64,000 bases of DNA from Huiozyma naganishii CBS 8797 (GCF_000348985.1 NC_035932.1:310001-374000); one strand, 5' to 3'. Shown: positions 50,438 through 61,794, numbered from the stretch's first letter. Translations and numbers: made by a program. Notes: generated from the sequence alone by a model not told the origin.

Positions 50438-51931
50438 ATGGAACCAAAATATAACTACAATCAGCAGTCTGTACAGTTGCAACCCTCCAAATCGCTGTCG
50501 TCGATCTTTGGTGGGAACACCAAATTCAAGTCATTGGCCGCAGCCAATTTCATCTCGGAGAACGGGATCAAGTCAGGGCTGGCGTCGAGGCATAGCAACT
50601 CGCAGACCTCCATAGCGGACACTTTCAGTGATGCGTGGCCCGCAGTGGACAGTATTGTAGAGGGGGAGACCCGCCAGGATCACTCGAAGTTGCACCCAGC
50701 TCAGAAAGTACAGCGGAAACTGGAAGGTTTGTATATACCGTTGGAGGAATATACCGAGGGGCCCGCAGTGGAGCATCACCATCACGGGATTTTCAAGATG
50801 GGTACACACCTGCTAAAGAAACTGGGGACAGCAGCAACAGATGTTGGTAGAACAAATCACCATGAGGGGAGCGCGAGGAAGACGGAGGGGCCACGCCTCG
50901 ATAAGATCAAGTTCTTGGACAAGTACGAGATTCTGAATAAAGTGATCGGGGAGGGCGCCACTGGGTCCGTCCAAGTCATCAGGGAACAGGCCACGGGGAC
51001 ACTCTACGCAATGAAAGTGTTTAGACCACAGCAGGTGGTGTTGGAGTCGAAACACGCGTACAGGAGACACTTGCAAAAAATTATCCAGGAGTTCTCCATT
51101 GGGGTCGTGTTGCACCACGAAAATGTCATCAAGACAGTGGACTTGCTCATAGATAACGACGTGAACCACGTGTCCGTCCTGGTCCTCGAGTACGTCCCCT
51201 ACGACTTCTTCAACCTCGTCATGTCGGGACAGATGACCGTAGAAGAGAGTAACTGCTACTTTAAGCAACTCGCCAGTACAATACAGTACCTCCATAAAAA
51301 CGGCATTGCCCACAGAGATCTGAAACTGGATAACCTCGTCGTCACGGACCAAGGGATCCTAAAACTGCTGGATTTCGGGTCCGCGTTCATTTTCAAAGCT
51401 CAGGGCCAGGGGGGCGTAGAGAAATGTCTAGGGATCGTCGGGTCAGACCCATACTTGTCCCCAGAACTACTGGAGACAACTTACAAAAAATATGACCCAC
51501 GTCCAGTAGACGTATGGGCATGCGCCATCATTTACTACTGCATGATCATGGGGAAGTTCCCCTGGAAGGCCCCGCGGAAATCGTTCAATTCGTTCAGACT
51601 GTTTTCAGAGGACCCAGACGACGAGGCAGACGTCTCAAAGGGACCACTGCGTTTACTTAGAGTGCTTCCCAAGGAATCGCAGCATATAATAGCGGGGATG
51701 CTCCTCTTGTCACCGAAAACTAGAGCCACAGTAGAGGAGGTCCTGGAGGACCCCTGGGTCCGTTCTATCCATCGTTGTCGTGCGGGACACAATAACGAGG
51801 ATACAATTGCACACGTCCATCATTTAGTCACCGAAGAGGGGCTGGAAGAACTCAAGAGGACGGAAAAAGACGTGCACGCCTTCCACCATTTGCATATCAA
51901 TAACACCGCCTCAAGACAATTATCAATGTAA
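50438..51931 (+). CDS. RTK1: Protein kinase of the HAL4/HAL5-NPR1 family, probably Rtk1
   Basis: This 497-residue kinase has a disordered N-terminal 160 residues and a full kinase domain: YEILNKVIGEGATGSVQVI, catalytic Lys in YAMKVF, loop IAHRDLKLDNLVV, LLDFGSAF and SDPYLSPELLETT in place of the usual APE. Family members regulate plasma-membrane transporters in fungi; Rtk1 itself (S. cerevisiae, 620 residues) is little characterised. The call to RTK1 (YDL025C) rests on place: GPD1 on one side and MRX9-MPS1 on the other, as in S. cerevisiae. The first in-frame ATG is at 50438; an out-of-frame ATG lies just above at 50392. Confidence 0.8.
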   Translation: MEPKYNYNQQSVQLQPSKSLSSIFGGNTKFKSLAAANFISENGIKSGLASRHSNSQTSIADTFSDAWPAVDSIVEGETRQDHSKLHPAQKVQRKLEGLYIPLEEYTEGPAVEHHHHGIFKMGTHLLKKLGTAATDVGRTNHHEGSARKTEGPRLDKIKFLDKYEILNKVIGEGATGSVQVIREQATGTLYAMKVFRPQQVVLESKHAYRRHLQKIIQEFSIGVVLHHENVIKTVDLLIDNDVNHVSVLVLEYVPYDFFNLVMSGQMTVEESNCYFKQLASTIQYLHKNGIAHRDLKLDNLVVTDQGILKLLDFGSAFIFKAQGQGGVEKCLGIVGSDPYLSPELLETTYKKYDPRPVDVWACAIIYYCMIMGKFPWKAPRKSFNSFRLFSEDPDDEADVSKGPLRLLRVLPKESQHIIAGMLLLSPKTRATVEEVLEDPWVRSIHRCRAGHNNEDTIAHVHHLVTEEGLEELKRTEKDVHAFHHLHINNTASRQLSM

Positions 51932-52029
51932 TAGTAACGTAGTCATCGGCATTCTTATATAATAGACTCTTAAAAAAATTATATTAAAGCGAGACTTTTG
52001 CAGAGACTGTAACCCCAAAGAACGGTACC

Positions 52030-52470
52030 ATGGCATCTCGTGCCGGTATGGCTAAACAAAGTGTCGCTGAAGATGGGACGATTCTTGTGCCACCGCCAAA
52101 GGCCGCCACGGGGAATAAAGACCACTACCAGAGGCTGAACTACCTGTACCAACTGTCGATGTTCACCACTCTGAACGACAAACAACCGCTCGCGAGGACG
52201 TATGCGAAAAACTTGGACCTTGTAAGCAAGAAGACAAAATGCAGTCTCTTGCCCCAGGTGAAGAGAACGATCTGCAAGAAGTGTCATAGCATCTTGATAC
52301 CGAACAAAACGGCTTCTACCAAAATTAGGAACAAAGCGAGGAGGAAAGATCCCAAAAATGACGATCTTGTGATCAGATGTGTATGTGGAGAGGAGAAAGT
52401 ATTCAGAATTGGACTCAACCGAGATTACAGATCGTTTGCAGAGAGAGGGGGGAACATAATTGACGTATAG
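52030..52470 (+). CDS. RPR2: Nuclear RNase P subunit Rpr2
   Basis: This 146-residue protein (S. cerevisiae Rpr2, 144) is the subunit specific to RNase P, the enzyme that trims tRNA 5' ends. It has the conserved start DGTILVPPPKA, the helical HYQRLNYLYQLSMF region, and a zinc ribbon with ICKKCH and RCVCG cysteine pairs (CxxC and CxC). The gene is YIR015W on chromosome IX in S. cerevisiae; here it stands between RTK1 and MRX9, which are adjacent genes on chromosome IV there, so it has been inserted or kept from another track. The spacers to both neighbours are only about 100-130 bp. Confidence 0.93.
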   Translation: MASRAGMAKQSVAEDGTILVPPPKAATGNKDHYQRLNYLYQLSMFTTLNDKQPLARTYAKNLDLVSKKTKCSLLPQVKRTICKKCHSILIPNKTASTKIRNKARRKDPKNDDLVIRCVCGEEKVFRIGLNRDYRSFAERGGNIIDV

Positions 52471-52598
52471 AGGGGATGCTCCTCTTGTAGCATATCTAAG
52501 AATATATATCATGATTTAAATTTCAAATGATGCTTTGCTTGATGGGGGGGGACTGATAGATACCCGCATTGGTCCGTTCCCAGACTCGCTCCACAGCT

Positions 52599-53588
52599 AT
52601 GTTGCCCATACTAGGTCTTTGCAGCAGGGCGGGTTTATCCTCGAGAGTACGGTTATTAAGTGTCGAAGTTTTGCGCAAGTGTCAGATGAGAACTTTAGTT
52701 CATGTAAGAGATTCCAGGCCCTTATCAGTAGCAAGAGACACTCGCCCACGGTTAACGGTCAGATGGCCACGAATACTCTTCAAAGGGCGGGCAAATCTAA
52801 CAATAAGAAGAAACTTTAACGAGAGGGGCGGAGGGCTCCCACAGGGGGGCGGTCCCAAAATAAGATATTACAGGATATCAATGGTACCGTTGTTGATCTT
52901 CAGTACCGTTACTTTAATGGTATTTGTGATTGTGCTCCCCGTTTTGCTCAAACTGTTCTTCCCGGTTATACTTGTCGCGATCATCGTCTACCAATTCAAG
53001 AAATGGCAGAGAAATCAGTTGTACAGTCGACTGATGAAGTACCTGCCGAAGAGTGACCTGTATACCACCAAGAGTCAGTTCATGTCTCTACGGAGGAGTT
53101 TTGGTCTGCTGTCCAACGAAGCAGTTGTTGGCAAAAGCGTGGAGTTTACCAACTTCGTCAAGACACGGATAATGGAAGCGCTGGCAAAGGACACGATGAA
53201 AATACGTTCCACGCTAATTAAACCCAGTTGGATCCCAAAGAACGCTGCAGTGGAAGAGTATCAATTAACGATTGGTTTGAACAGGGTTAAAATGTTTGCG
53301 AAGGCGCTGCAGGGCCAATCCAAAGCAGTATTCAGCGTGGAATACCCGTTATTTTTCGTTACCAAATTGGAGGATCGAACTAAGCAATCGCACTTGATGG
53401 GGAAAGTTTGTCTGCATTTCTTGTACGATTACTCGTCAATATTGAAGAATTCTGCAAAGAGTTTCGATCCTGAAACACTGTTCAAACAGATGAACGATAC
53501 AGAGTCGAAGGTACAGTACGTAATATCCGTCATTCAAACCGGGACACTGTCGCCAAAACCTTTCATCCTCTATACCAGACATGACTGA
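52599..53588 (+). CDS. MRX9: Probable mitochondrial protein Mrx9
   Basis: This 329-residue protein has an Arg-rich, acid-free N-terminal 90 residues typical of a mitochondrial presequence, followed by a long hydrophobic stretch (PLLIFSTVTLMVFVIVLPVL and LFFPVILVAIIVYQF, about residues 96-132) and a basic, soluble C-terminal domain. I identify it mainly by place: the gene between RTK1 and MPS1 in S. cerevisiae is YDL027C/MRX9 (420 residues), a mitochondrial protein associated with the mitochondrial ribosome organisation network. The start at 52599 is the first ATG in frame; the TTG above it is excluded. The function beyond that association is unknown. Confidence 0.65.
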   Translation: MLPILGLCSRAGLSSRVRLLSVEVLRKCQMRTLVHVRDSRPLSVARDTRPRLTVRWPRILFKGRANLTIRRNFNERGGGLPQGGGPKIRYYRISMVPLLIFSTVTLMVFVIVLPVLLKLFFPVILVAIIVYQFKKWQRNQLYSRLMKYLPKSDLYTTKSQFMSLRRSFGLLSNEAVVGKSVEFTNFVKTRIMEALAKDTMKIRSTLIKPSWIPKNAAVEEYQLTIGLNRVKMFAKALQGQSKAVFSVEYPLFFVTKLEDRTKQSHLMGKVCLHFLYDYSSILKNSAKSFDPETLFKQMNDTESKVQYVISVIQTGTLSPKPFILYTRHD

Positions 53589-54194
53589 GCGGTGCGACTG
53601 TGGTAGGATTTCGTTCCGAGTTATCATATAACTGAAGTTTATTTATTGTAATGGGACAATATATTCCAATTAATAACTTGTGTCAAACTTTCTACATAAA
53701 AGTAGTCTATCTCACTTTAAACGTTACTTTTAATACGTTGACAAGATTAGACTGAACTTTACAATCACCCATTTTAAAGAATAAAACAGTTTCTCTGTAT
53801 TCTACAAACCAATACCAGTACTTGTAAAGCCCTAAAGGGAACCCTCGTACCTGAAACTGGGAAGCATTTTCAGGGAAACGTATCCCAACCATAACCCGTC
53901 ACCCTCGCAACTACCATTAATTCAAAGTAATATACATACATACAACAAAAAATTATATTCATTACCCGAGCCTCTTGGTAACCACCAATTGCATCCACAA
54001 TCGGACGACTCTATCCTGAGGGTTCTCAGTGCTAAGGACCCTCCCGCTTTTTGATTACCCGAAATTTGCAACTTTTTGAGTATATTTTTTGTGGTTTTAA
54101 TTCTTTCTTAAAACAGTGAAAAGGTAAACAAGTGGTATATCTTGAGAGACAGTCCTTGAAGTTGAATCAAGAAGATACACCGACGGCGTCCAAA
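53589..54194. other. MRX9-MPS1 spacer
   Basis: This 606-bp AT-rich region contains the MPS1 promoter and leader. On the minus strand a 61-codon frame with a proper ATG (53707-53892) reads with many aromatic residues (LYKYWYWFVEYRETVLFF); it is listed separately as doubtful. Confidence 0.45.
53707..53892 (-). CDS. Doubtful small ORF, 61 residues
   Basis: An ATG-initiated frame of 61 codons is opposite in direction to its neighbours. It is rich in aromatic and basic residues, without a clear membrane segment. I know no homologue. It may be a relic or chance. Confidence 0.2.
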   Translation of the reverse strand: MVGIRFPENASQFQVRGFPLGLYKYWYWFVEYRETVLFFKMGDCKVQSNLVNVLKVTFKVR

Positions 54195-56492
54195 ATGTCG
54201 CGTTACCTGTCTCAGGATAGGCGAGGAGCAGACGGCAATATAGAAGGCGCGGGTTCTCTGTCTCGGTCCACTTCGACGATAAGGAGTATGGTGGACGCGA
54301 GTGATGATGAGGAAGATGAGGATAATATAATAGGACCGCCGAAACTAAGCGATTTTGGTTCCAATTTGCTCAATGAGAGTGCAAATCATAGTGGGACGTT
54401 TACCAAGTTTCGAGGTCTTGGTATGGCGCACTCCCCGAGGGTGACCCAGCGGATCGATGGCCCAGGTGGTAATAATATCGTATCACACCGCAACGGGTCG
54501 TCGCCGTCCAGCTCTTCTATCTTTGGGAGTACCGTTTACAACCCAGCTAGACCATCCAGCATGACTACAGTGAATAACCTCAAACATGAGGACAGTTCGA
54601 GGATCAGCACGGTCAAGAATGATGTGCTGAACAGGACTCTGGAGAGAAGAAGACTTTCGAGAACCGCGTCGTCTCTATCTAACCCACCCACGGTAAACAG
54701 CATTGATCTGAAGGACCACGAGGTAAATATCGAAAAGATTAAACAAACCATCAGAGATGAAACCACCTCCAAACTACTAGAGCGGAGGGCCAAACGATTT
54801 TTGAATCTGGAGAGGAGGAATAGACTGGGCCCAGCGAAGAGAACCTCAATGACGTCGAGTCTTATAACTTCTGAAATGGACGATTTATTAATACAGCGGG
54901 ATGCGAAGGGCGAGGTTGAACAACAAGATAGAGAGATGACTCCACAGGTGGACTACTCCAACATTGTGTTTGGTGACCTAAACCCATTCCAGTACGTTAA
55001 CAAATATAACATCCCCATGGAGGAACTACCTCAAATCTCAAAAGTTTACATAGAGAAAAGGAAGGAGGAGAATAGAAGGGTTGCATTACGGAAACACTCA
55101 TCCTCTTCGTTAAACGTCGTGAGCAATAGCAGCCAATACTGGGCGAATAAGGGCAATTATGACGACAAGTCTGAAGAGAACGAAAAACCTGTTGCCGATC
55201 TTCTGGGTCCAGCCATACGACATTCCGACCAAACGGGCACGTCTGGGCCCTTACCGCCGAGGACACCGGTCCAATTGAACGAGTCAAACCACAACGTAAT
55301 GAAACAGGAGCTACCGGCTCATAACAATGAAAACTATAACGTTAATAAGTTGATCCGCAAAAGAGAAGTGCTTGCAAACTTGAACGTGAATCAGAAAGAA
55401 CCGGAGTTGAAAAAACCGAAAAATAACTTGGAACAACTCGACAAACCGGCCATCATCAAACGCGTGGAGATTCAGGAACCGAAACCTTCGAAGAAAAATA
55501 CAAGCATTGTGATCAATAACGAAGAATACGAGAAGATCGAACTGCTGGGCAGTGGTGGCTCCTCCAAAGTTTACAAAGTAAGGGACTCCTCCAAGAAAGT
55601 GTTTGCACTCAAACGAGTGGCCATAGACATGTTCGAGGAGTCCTCCGTGGAAAGCTTCAAAGGTGAAATTGCTCTTCTGGAAAAGTTGAAAAACCAGGAG
55701 AGGGTAGTTCAACTGTACAACTACGCGTTAGAATCTAGCGTTCTCTACTTAATCATGGAGTGCGGTGATTACGATTTATCTGTAATGTTGCGCGAGAGAC
55801 TGAACAAACCGTTGGATACCGAGTTTGTCAGGTATTACGCCAGAGAGATTAGTCACTGTGTTAAAGTGGTGCATGATGTAGGTATTGTGCACTCGGACTT
55901 GAAACCGGCTAACTTTATTTTCGTCAAGGGCACGTTAAAGATAATTGATTTTGGTATCGCCAATGCAGTCCCAGAACATACCGTAAACATTTACAGGGAA
56001 ACACAGATTGGTACACCCAACTACATGGCACCAGAGGCACTCGTTGCAATGAACTACACGAACGGGGAATCCAATGTGAGCAGATGGAAAGTCGGTAAGC
56101 CTTCCGACGTCTGGTCCCTCGGCTGTATCATCTACCAAATGGTGTATGGCAAACCCCCCTATGCATCCTTTCAAGGTAACGACAGAATACGTGCTATAAT
56201 AAAACCCTCTGTGAAGATCGAGTATCCTAGCGTCAAGGAGGGCGTGACTGTTCCGAATTCCATCATCGAACTAATCAAAGTTTGTTTGAATAGAGATCCC
56301 AACAAGAGGGTCGATGTTGACGGCATGCTGAACAGCACTTTTTTGAGCCCCATATTGGTCTCAGAAGCCTTTGTCCGTGACTTAGTGAAAAACGCAGTAG
56401 AGTACGGTATCAAGCAAGGCGACGTTTCCATCACTACCATCGATGCATTGGCGAACGATGTGATTGAGAAATTATCAGAGTATAGAATCTGA
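54195..56492 (+). CDS. MPS1: Dual-specificity kinase Mps1
   Basis: This 765-residue kinase (S. cerevisiae Mps1, 764) is needed for spindle pole body duplication and the spindle checkpoint. A long disordered N-terminal region (about 1-435) contains many phosphorylatable Ser and Thr. The kinase domain starts YEKIELLGSGGSSKVYKV, with Lys in FALKRVAID, the Mps1-typical HSDLKPANFIF instead of HRD, DFGIANAV, an activation loop ending GTPNYMAPEAL, and GCIIYQMVYGKPPY. The first ATG at 54195 gives nearly the S. cerevisiae length. In S. cerevisiae ARP2, PRP9 and DBP10 separate MPS1 from SLM3; here SLM3 follows after 224 bp. Confidence 0.97.
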   Translation: MSRYLSQDRRGADGNIEGAGSLSRSTSTIRSMVDASDDEEDEDNIIGPPKLSDFGSNLLNESANHSGTFTKFRGLGMAHSPRVTQRIDGPGGNNIVSHRNGSSPSSSSIFGSTVYNPARPSSMTTVNNLKHEDSSRISTVKNDVLNRTLERRRLSRTASSLSNPPTVNSIDLKDHEVNIEKIKQTIRDETTSKLLERRAKRFLNLERRNRLGPAKRTSMTSSLITSEMDDLLIQRDAKGEVEQQDREMTPQVDYSNIVFGDLNPFQYVNKYNIPMEELPQISKVYIEKRKEENRRVALRKHSSSSLNVVSNSSQYWANKGNYDDKSEENEKPVADLLGPAIRHSDQTGTSGPLPPRTPVQLNESNHNVMKQELPAHNNENYNVNKLIRKREVLANLNVNQKEPELKKPKNNLEQLDKPAIIKRVEIQEPKPSKKNTSIVINNEEYEKIELLGSGGSSKVYKVRDSSKKVFALKRVAIDMFEESSVESFKGEIALLEKLKNQERVVQLYNYALESSVLYLIMECGDYDLSVMLRERLNKPLDTEFVRYYAREISHCVKVVHDVGIVHSDLKPANFIFVKGTLKIIDFGIANAVPEHTVNIYRETQIGTPNYMAPEALVAMNYTNGESNVSRWKVGKPSDVWSLGCIIYQMVYGKPPYASFQGNDRIRAIIKPSVKIEYPSVKEGVTVPNSIIELIKVCLNRDPNKRVDVDGMLNSTFLSPILVSEAFVRDLVKNAVEYGIKQGDVSITTIDALANDVIEKLSEYRI

Positions 56493-56716
56493 GCACTTAC
56501 ACAGCCACCCTGAATCATGTTGTCCTCGAGGACTTCTTCACAGCATCGTCATTATTTCCCGTTCCTTACCGAACGTTGTGTAACAATTAAGTATCATTTT
56601 TAATAATATTATTTGCATTTTAAACTGTCTCGAGAATCAAACAAAGACGTCCTTGCAAGCGCCCTTTAAAGATACAGCAAACACAGGTCCAGAAAGATAC
56701 ACCGTGGTGTTTGAGA

Positions 56717-57961
56717 ATGTTTGCCAGGTACAGTAAAGCACTACTAAATCGAATACCGGAAGGTTTTAAGCAAGCGCACCCCGATAAATTCGATAATGTA
56801 GTAGTTGCGATGTCATCTGGGGTGGATTCGTCCGTGGCAGCCAGCATATTCAGCTCATTCCCGAATGCGACCGGTGTGTACATGAGGAATTGGTCGAGTG
56901 CAAACAACGATAACGAGAACCCGAAACATTGCGACGAACAGGACTGGAAGGACGCTTTCTCCGTTGCCCGTTATTTGGGTATCCCCATAGAGTTAATGAA
57001 TTTTGAGAAGGACTACTGGATCGATGTGTTTGAACCAATGCTGAATGGGTATGCTGCTGGGGGGACTCCAAACCCAGATATTCTTTGCAACAGATTCATA
57101 AAATTTGGGAAATTGAGAGAAGCACTAGATCTGAAGTACGGCACCGGGAACTATTGGCTTGTCATGGGTCACTACTCCAGAATTTTGGAGCAGGTCAGGG
57201 ACCACGAATTTCAACTGTGGAGAGGGCTGCCCTCCGGTAAGGACCAGAGTTACTACCTGTCACAGTTGAAACCGGAGATACTACCAAACGTGATTTTACC
57301 CATTGGCCATTTCCTCAAATCAGAAACAAGACAGTTTGCTCGAGAATTGAACTTACCTGTAGCCGATAAACCGGACTCACAGGGAATCTGTTTTGTGAAC
57401 AACAGCCAACAGGGCAAATTCAAGAATTTCTTACGGGAGTATTTACCAAACGAGCCGGGAAACATTATTACATTGGACCCAGCCACTGGAGAGAAGACCG
57501 TTTGGGGCCGCCACGACGGGCTCTGGTCGTACACAGTTGGACAGAAGATTGGCATACCGATGCCCCAGGGGAAGGGTCACCACAAAGGTGCCTGGTTCGT
57601 CTCGCAGAAATTCAAAGACACCAACGAAATTGTCATCGTTCCTGGAGGAGTGCACACCTCGCTGTACCGCGACTCACTCTCAATATCCGGATTCAGACAC
57701 CTTCTGCCGACAACTACTACCCCCGAACAGCTACTAAAGACGATACAGGACGCCATACGTAACTCGTCCCTGTACATGCAGTATAGGTCGCTGCAGGAAC
57801 CAATACCCGTGGTGTCCTGCAGCGTTGCAACTGACCCATCTGCAACGCTGCTACCGTCCTTCCAGCTGACACTGGCGACACCACAGAGGGCCATGGCCCA
57901 GGGACAGTACGGGTGTCTCTACATAAACGACCGGGTGCTCGGCAGCGGCAGCATCGAGTAG
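56717..57961 (+). CDS. SLM3: Mitochondrial tRNA-specific 2-thiouridylase
   Basis: This protein of 414 residues (S. cerevisiae Slm3/Mto2, 417) is the MnmA-type enzyme that puts sulphur on U34 of mitochondrial tRNA-Lys, -Glu and -Gln. The ATP-binding PP-loop VAMSSGVDSSVAAS is near residue 35. The catalytic cysteines are in NPDILCNRFIKFG and QGICFVNN, and GLWSYTVGQKIGI is the central beta-barrel block. A basic, acid-poor first 25 residues (MFARYSKALLNRIPEGFK) serve as presequence. The ATG at 56717 is chosen; two codons above start with TTG. Confidence 0.96.
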   Translation: MFARYSKALLNRIPEGFKQAHPDKFDNVVVAMSSGVDSSVAASIFSSFPNATGVYMRNWSSANNDNENPKHCDEQDWKDAFSVARYLGIPIELMNFEKDYWIDVFEPMLNGYAAGGTPNPDILCNRFIKFGKLREALDLKYGTGNYWLVMGHYSRILEQVRDHEFQLWRGLPSGKDQSYYLSQLKPEILPNVILPIGHFLKSETRQFARELNLPVADKPDSQGICFVNNSQQGKFKNFLREYLPNEPGNIITLDPATGEKTVWGRHDGLWSYTVGQKIGIPMPQGKGHHKGAWFVSQKFKDTNEIVIVPGGVHTSLYRDSLSISGFRHLLPTTTTPEQLLKTIQDAIRNSSLYMQYRSLQEPIPVVSCSVATDPSATLLPSFQLTLATPQRAMAQGQYGCLYINDRVLGSGSIE

Positions 57962-58925
57962 TGTACCGGTACCAGTACCAGTACAGGGCGCTACCATACT
58001 TTTTTCAAGCACGCGTTTTCAGTCACGTGTTTTTAAAGAAATGAAGGAAAATTTTTTTCGTGGTTTTTTCCTCAAAACAAAACAGAAAAGAGATTCTGAC
58101 TGTAGAATTTGATACGTTCCTGTGCGGTGCAGTGGTTCGGACGTGATAAGGCAAGTGTTGTGTCTTTGACGGGCTAGCATTCCTTGTGGTTTTACAAGTG
58201 TTGTATTTCTCTTCCTGTTATTGGCAGAAGTGTTTACAGTTCCGTGAAAGCACTTGATTCGGTCTCAGGTTATTCTTTCCTTCTTTTTCCGTTTCATTTC
58301 CCCCCATTTTTGAGTGGAGTTTGTCGGACAAGAAGATATCCAGTTTTCTGATCAATCCCACAGAAGAGTCCTTATCAGTGTCACCCTTTTTTCTTTACTT
58401 CAGTGGTGGACGAAACTCTTTTGAACGTTAACTAAGTGAATTTTTTACTTGGGAAAGTTATACCTACTTGCACTGGGTGTTTGATAGGGGAAAAAAAAGA
58501 ACCAGAAAATACAGTGCTAATAATAGAGAGAGAGAGGAAGAATAAACAGATTTCCTGGTAACAGTACACTTTTATTTTCTCTGCTCTTTGATTTGTCATA
58601 TTACCGGCAGTGGCGACTATATGCTAATAGATACACCTTCGTCGATACAAACACATTTTGGAAACATACAATTTGATAACTGTTGTGAGTCAGAGATCCA
58701 GGGGGACTACAGAGTGACACCCAACTGCTTATTAAACTACTACTATAAAAATTACACTACTACTATCAAGAGAAGGAAGAGGAGAATTAAGGCAAGGTAT
58801 AAGGATCGAGAGGAGATAAAGGGAGGAGGTAAGAGAAGAGAGAGAAGCCCGAAAGAGAAACACAAGGGAGTGATACGATAGAGAGGTTCTTTCCGAAGGG
58901 CACATACAAAGAAAACACTACCACC
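57962..58925. other. GPR1 promoter and leader
   Basis: This 964-bp region upstream of GPR1 is AT-rich with long pyrimidine runs and an E-box GTCACGTG at 58022-58029. Near the SLM3 end there are GGTACCAGTACCAGTAC repeats (57967-57983). An ATG-initiated 86-codon frame (58621-58881) stops 45 bp upstream of the GPR1 ATG and, if the transcript is long enough, would be an upstream ORF. Confidence 0.5.
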
Positions 58926-61542
58926 ATGCATTTTAGTATACCGCGGGCTCTATGGTCTGAGAAGTCCGTGAGAAATGTCAGTTACGGTAGGAGAGTCTTA
59001 AACACCACGACCGTTAACATTGCATTGGGTTTGCCAGGCATGGTGTCCACCTTAACTGCATACCAGCTACTGAACGTTAGACTCATAGCCATATGTGCAT
59101 CCGGCGCGTCAATTACGGTCGGATTGATATCCATATTCATCATTACCTCTTACGACAGGAGAAAAAGGCTGTTTAGACACGAACTGATCATGTTCTTAAT
59201 CGTCTGTGATTTCCTAAAGGCACTCATTTTACTGATCTACCCAGTCATCATTCTAGCAAATGGTCGAGTCTACGCGACACCGAGCATGATCAACACATTA
59301 GGGTGGTTCACACAATTCGCCACGGAGGGGTCGGATTTTGCCATCATGTTCTTTGCTATACATTTTGCATTACTAATATTCAAACCCAGTTGGAAGTGGA
59401 GAAACAAGAAGACAGGCAACATCGAAGGTGGACTTTACAAGTATAAAAAGATTATTTGGCCAACCACTTTCCTTGTTCCGAGTATAATGGCGAGTCTGGT
59501 ATTCATCGATTACAACGTGATAGACTACCCAGACCCAAATTCCATCAACATTGTGCTGGATAACAACAACTACAATTTCGAGTACAAACCAAGACGTGGT
59601 GGATATAAACCTTGGAGTGCATGGTGCTATCTGCCGGCTCGACCACTGTGGTATAAATACGTCTTGAGTTGGGGACCAAGGTACATCCTGATACTCACTA
59701 TTATTGCGATCTATTGTTCCATCTACATTTACGTTCTGAAGGAAACGCGGAAAATTAAATCGCAAATGAAGGATTTTGGTTCTAAATCAAAAAAGGCCGA
59801 TGAGGATGCAGACAAAGACCTCCCACCAATGAAAAGATTCACCAAGCGGTGCATGAGATCACTTCACCATATATTTGGCGCAATCACTAATTTTTTCTGG
59901 TTGAGCTTAGAGATGGATGGAGACGATTCCCTAGGTTCCAGTAAGTCATTATCTACAAAAAGCTTGGCATCTTGTCCTGTTAGTCCGGACCTACCCAACA
60001 TCCCTGATGTTGCACATGACGATACAGCTACACCGGCCCAAGAAGGTAGCGGGATCGAAATGACTCATTTTACTCCACATGAGGACTTATCAAAAAAGAT
60101 AATGAATGTTCACAGTACAACTAGGGAACCTTGGAGGTCACAAAACACAGATTATAATAGTCCATTGGGGGCAGATGAACGCTTGGGTCCATCACAATGC
60201 TCGCCGTCCTCATCATCGGAATCCACAAGAGCCCCGACACTGGCGTCTGATTTCTACCCAGCTTCTCTATCGTCTAACTCAACTGCGCAAAGCAACGAGA
60301 TGCCTTTGGTGGCAAACTTGAACTCTTTCCCGACACGTACCCGTACTCAGAGTAACGTAGAGGATTCAACAAATTTTTCTTCAGTGAACGAACAGTTCCA
60401 GAGGGAGAATTATAGAAGAATGAAAAAGAAGAGGCTGCAGATCCAGAAGAACTTGAGGGCAATTTTCATTTACCCTTTCTCATACATTCTACTTTGGCTT
60501 TTCCCCATTATTGCAGACATTTCGCAGACCAGACATGAGTTGCTTCACGGGCCGATTATGTGGTTGACTTATATCGACACATTTATCAGACCAATGAGTT
60601 GCTTTGTCCATTCCTTCGTGTTTATATTCAAAGAAAAACCTTGGAAGTACTCTTGGAATCGGGTCCAAGCAGAGGCGTTGAAGAACAAATATATGCTAAG
60701 GGGCGAAATCGGCGAAGATGAGATTATGCAGCTTTGTCATAGCAAGTGGGGGAGGAGGGGATGGTATTACCGCTCAACATGGAACAAGCACAGATGCTGG
60801 AAACATAAAGATAATGGATTCAAGCGAACCTGCTGGTACATTGGCAGATTCTTCAAGTGCATATTCCGGCTTAAGAAAGTAAACTTTAATGACAATTGCA
60901 ATGATTGCCTCTACTGGAATAGATACTACTATTTGGATACAATTCCTCGGTCATCAGGTTACACCACCGTGTCGAGCACTGATGTATCGCCGCAACATAA
61001 TGGACTGAAGTTTTCTCAACCGTCAAGTTTGAACGAGTTGCCGTCAAAAAAACAAACGTGTGAGGAGTCACTAATCGTCAAAGTGCCTTGGTTCTGGAGA
61101 TTTATTCATAACATTCCAATGCTGTACGGTATAGACCTGGATGAGTTGAACAGGTCTATAAAGCTGAGCTATACCAACGACGACGATGATTTTGTCATCC
61201 CAGGGCTATCGCTTGCTTTGAACAATGATATCAACACGGACAACTTGACATCCCATGATAATAATATTCATAACAGGATAACGAGCAGTCTATTGCAGGG
61301 TCCCGGTTTAAAGAAACCGAAACTCACAAACCAAAATAGTTTCTCCACACTCCACCAAAACGGGAACAACACTACAACCTCCCATACTAATTTTGCATAT
61401 CCGAACAGTAATATAATTACCCCTAATCAGCATCAATACGACCACAAAACACAGCATCTAGATGAAAACAGACAACGGCAACAACCCACTACTAATGCAA
61501 CGGGCACTTCTGCCATCGGCAAAAGTATTACCATTACGACTA

Positions 61543-61573
<31 letters not shown>

Positions 61574-61628
61574 ACACGCGGGCCAAGTAGACTTACTGAC
61601 TTTCCTAAATGATATGCCGGAATCATAG
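58926..61628 (+). CDS. GPR1: Glucose/sucrose-sensing G-protein-coupled receptor
   Basis: This plasma-membrane receptor of 900 residues (S. cerevisiae Gpr1, 961) senses sugar and acts through Gpa2 to raise cAMP. Five membrane segments lie in the first 290 residues (one begins LIAICASGASITVGLISIFI). A very long third cytoplasmic loop (about 300-500) is Ser- and Pro-rich. Segments six and seven (IFIYPFSYILLWLFPIIAD and GPIMWLTYIDTFIRPMSC) follow, and then a long cytosolic tail. Near the end the tail has an Asn run encoded by AAT repeats at about 61541-61568. It stands beside the PUS9-type gene as YDL035C-YDL036C do. Confidence 0.94.
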
Positions 61629-61794
61629 CTGTACTAACTGGAACCTCTAGTAAGCAAGACCCCAAAAGTGGTACTGTTCATCTACTTGTACTATATATAT
61701 TACATACACGTTTTAATAAAAATCTAACGTTTTTCAATTGAGGTGAAATTTTACTCTTCGCTGGTTCCTGATTATTTGGTAGCGACCGAAGTCC

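Noticed and set aside
58022..58120. Second CDEI-like GTCACGTG followed by AT-rich DNA
   Set aside because: No CDEIII box follows; it lies in the GPR1 promoter.
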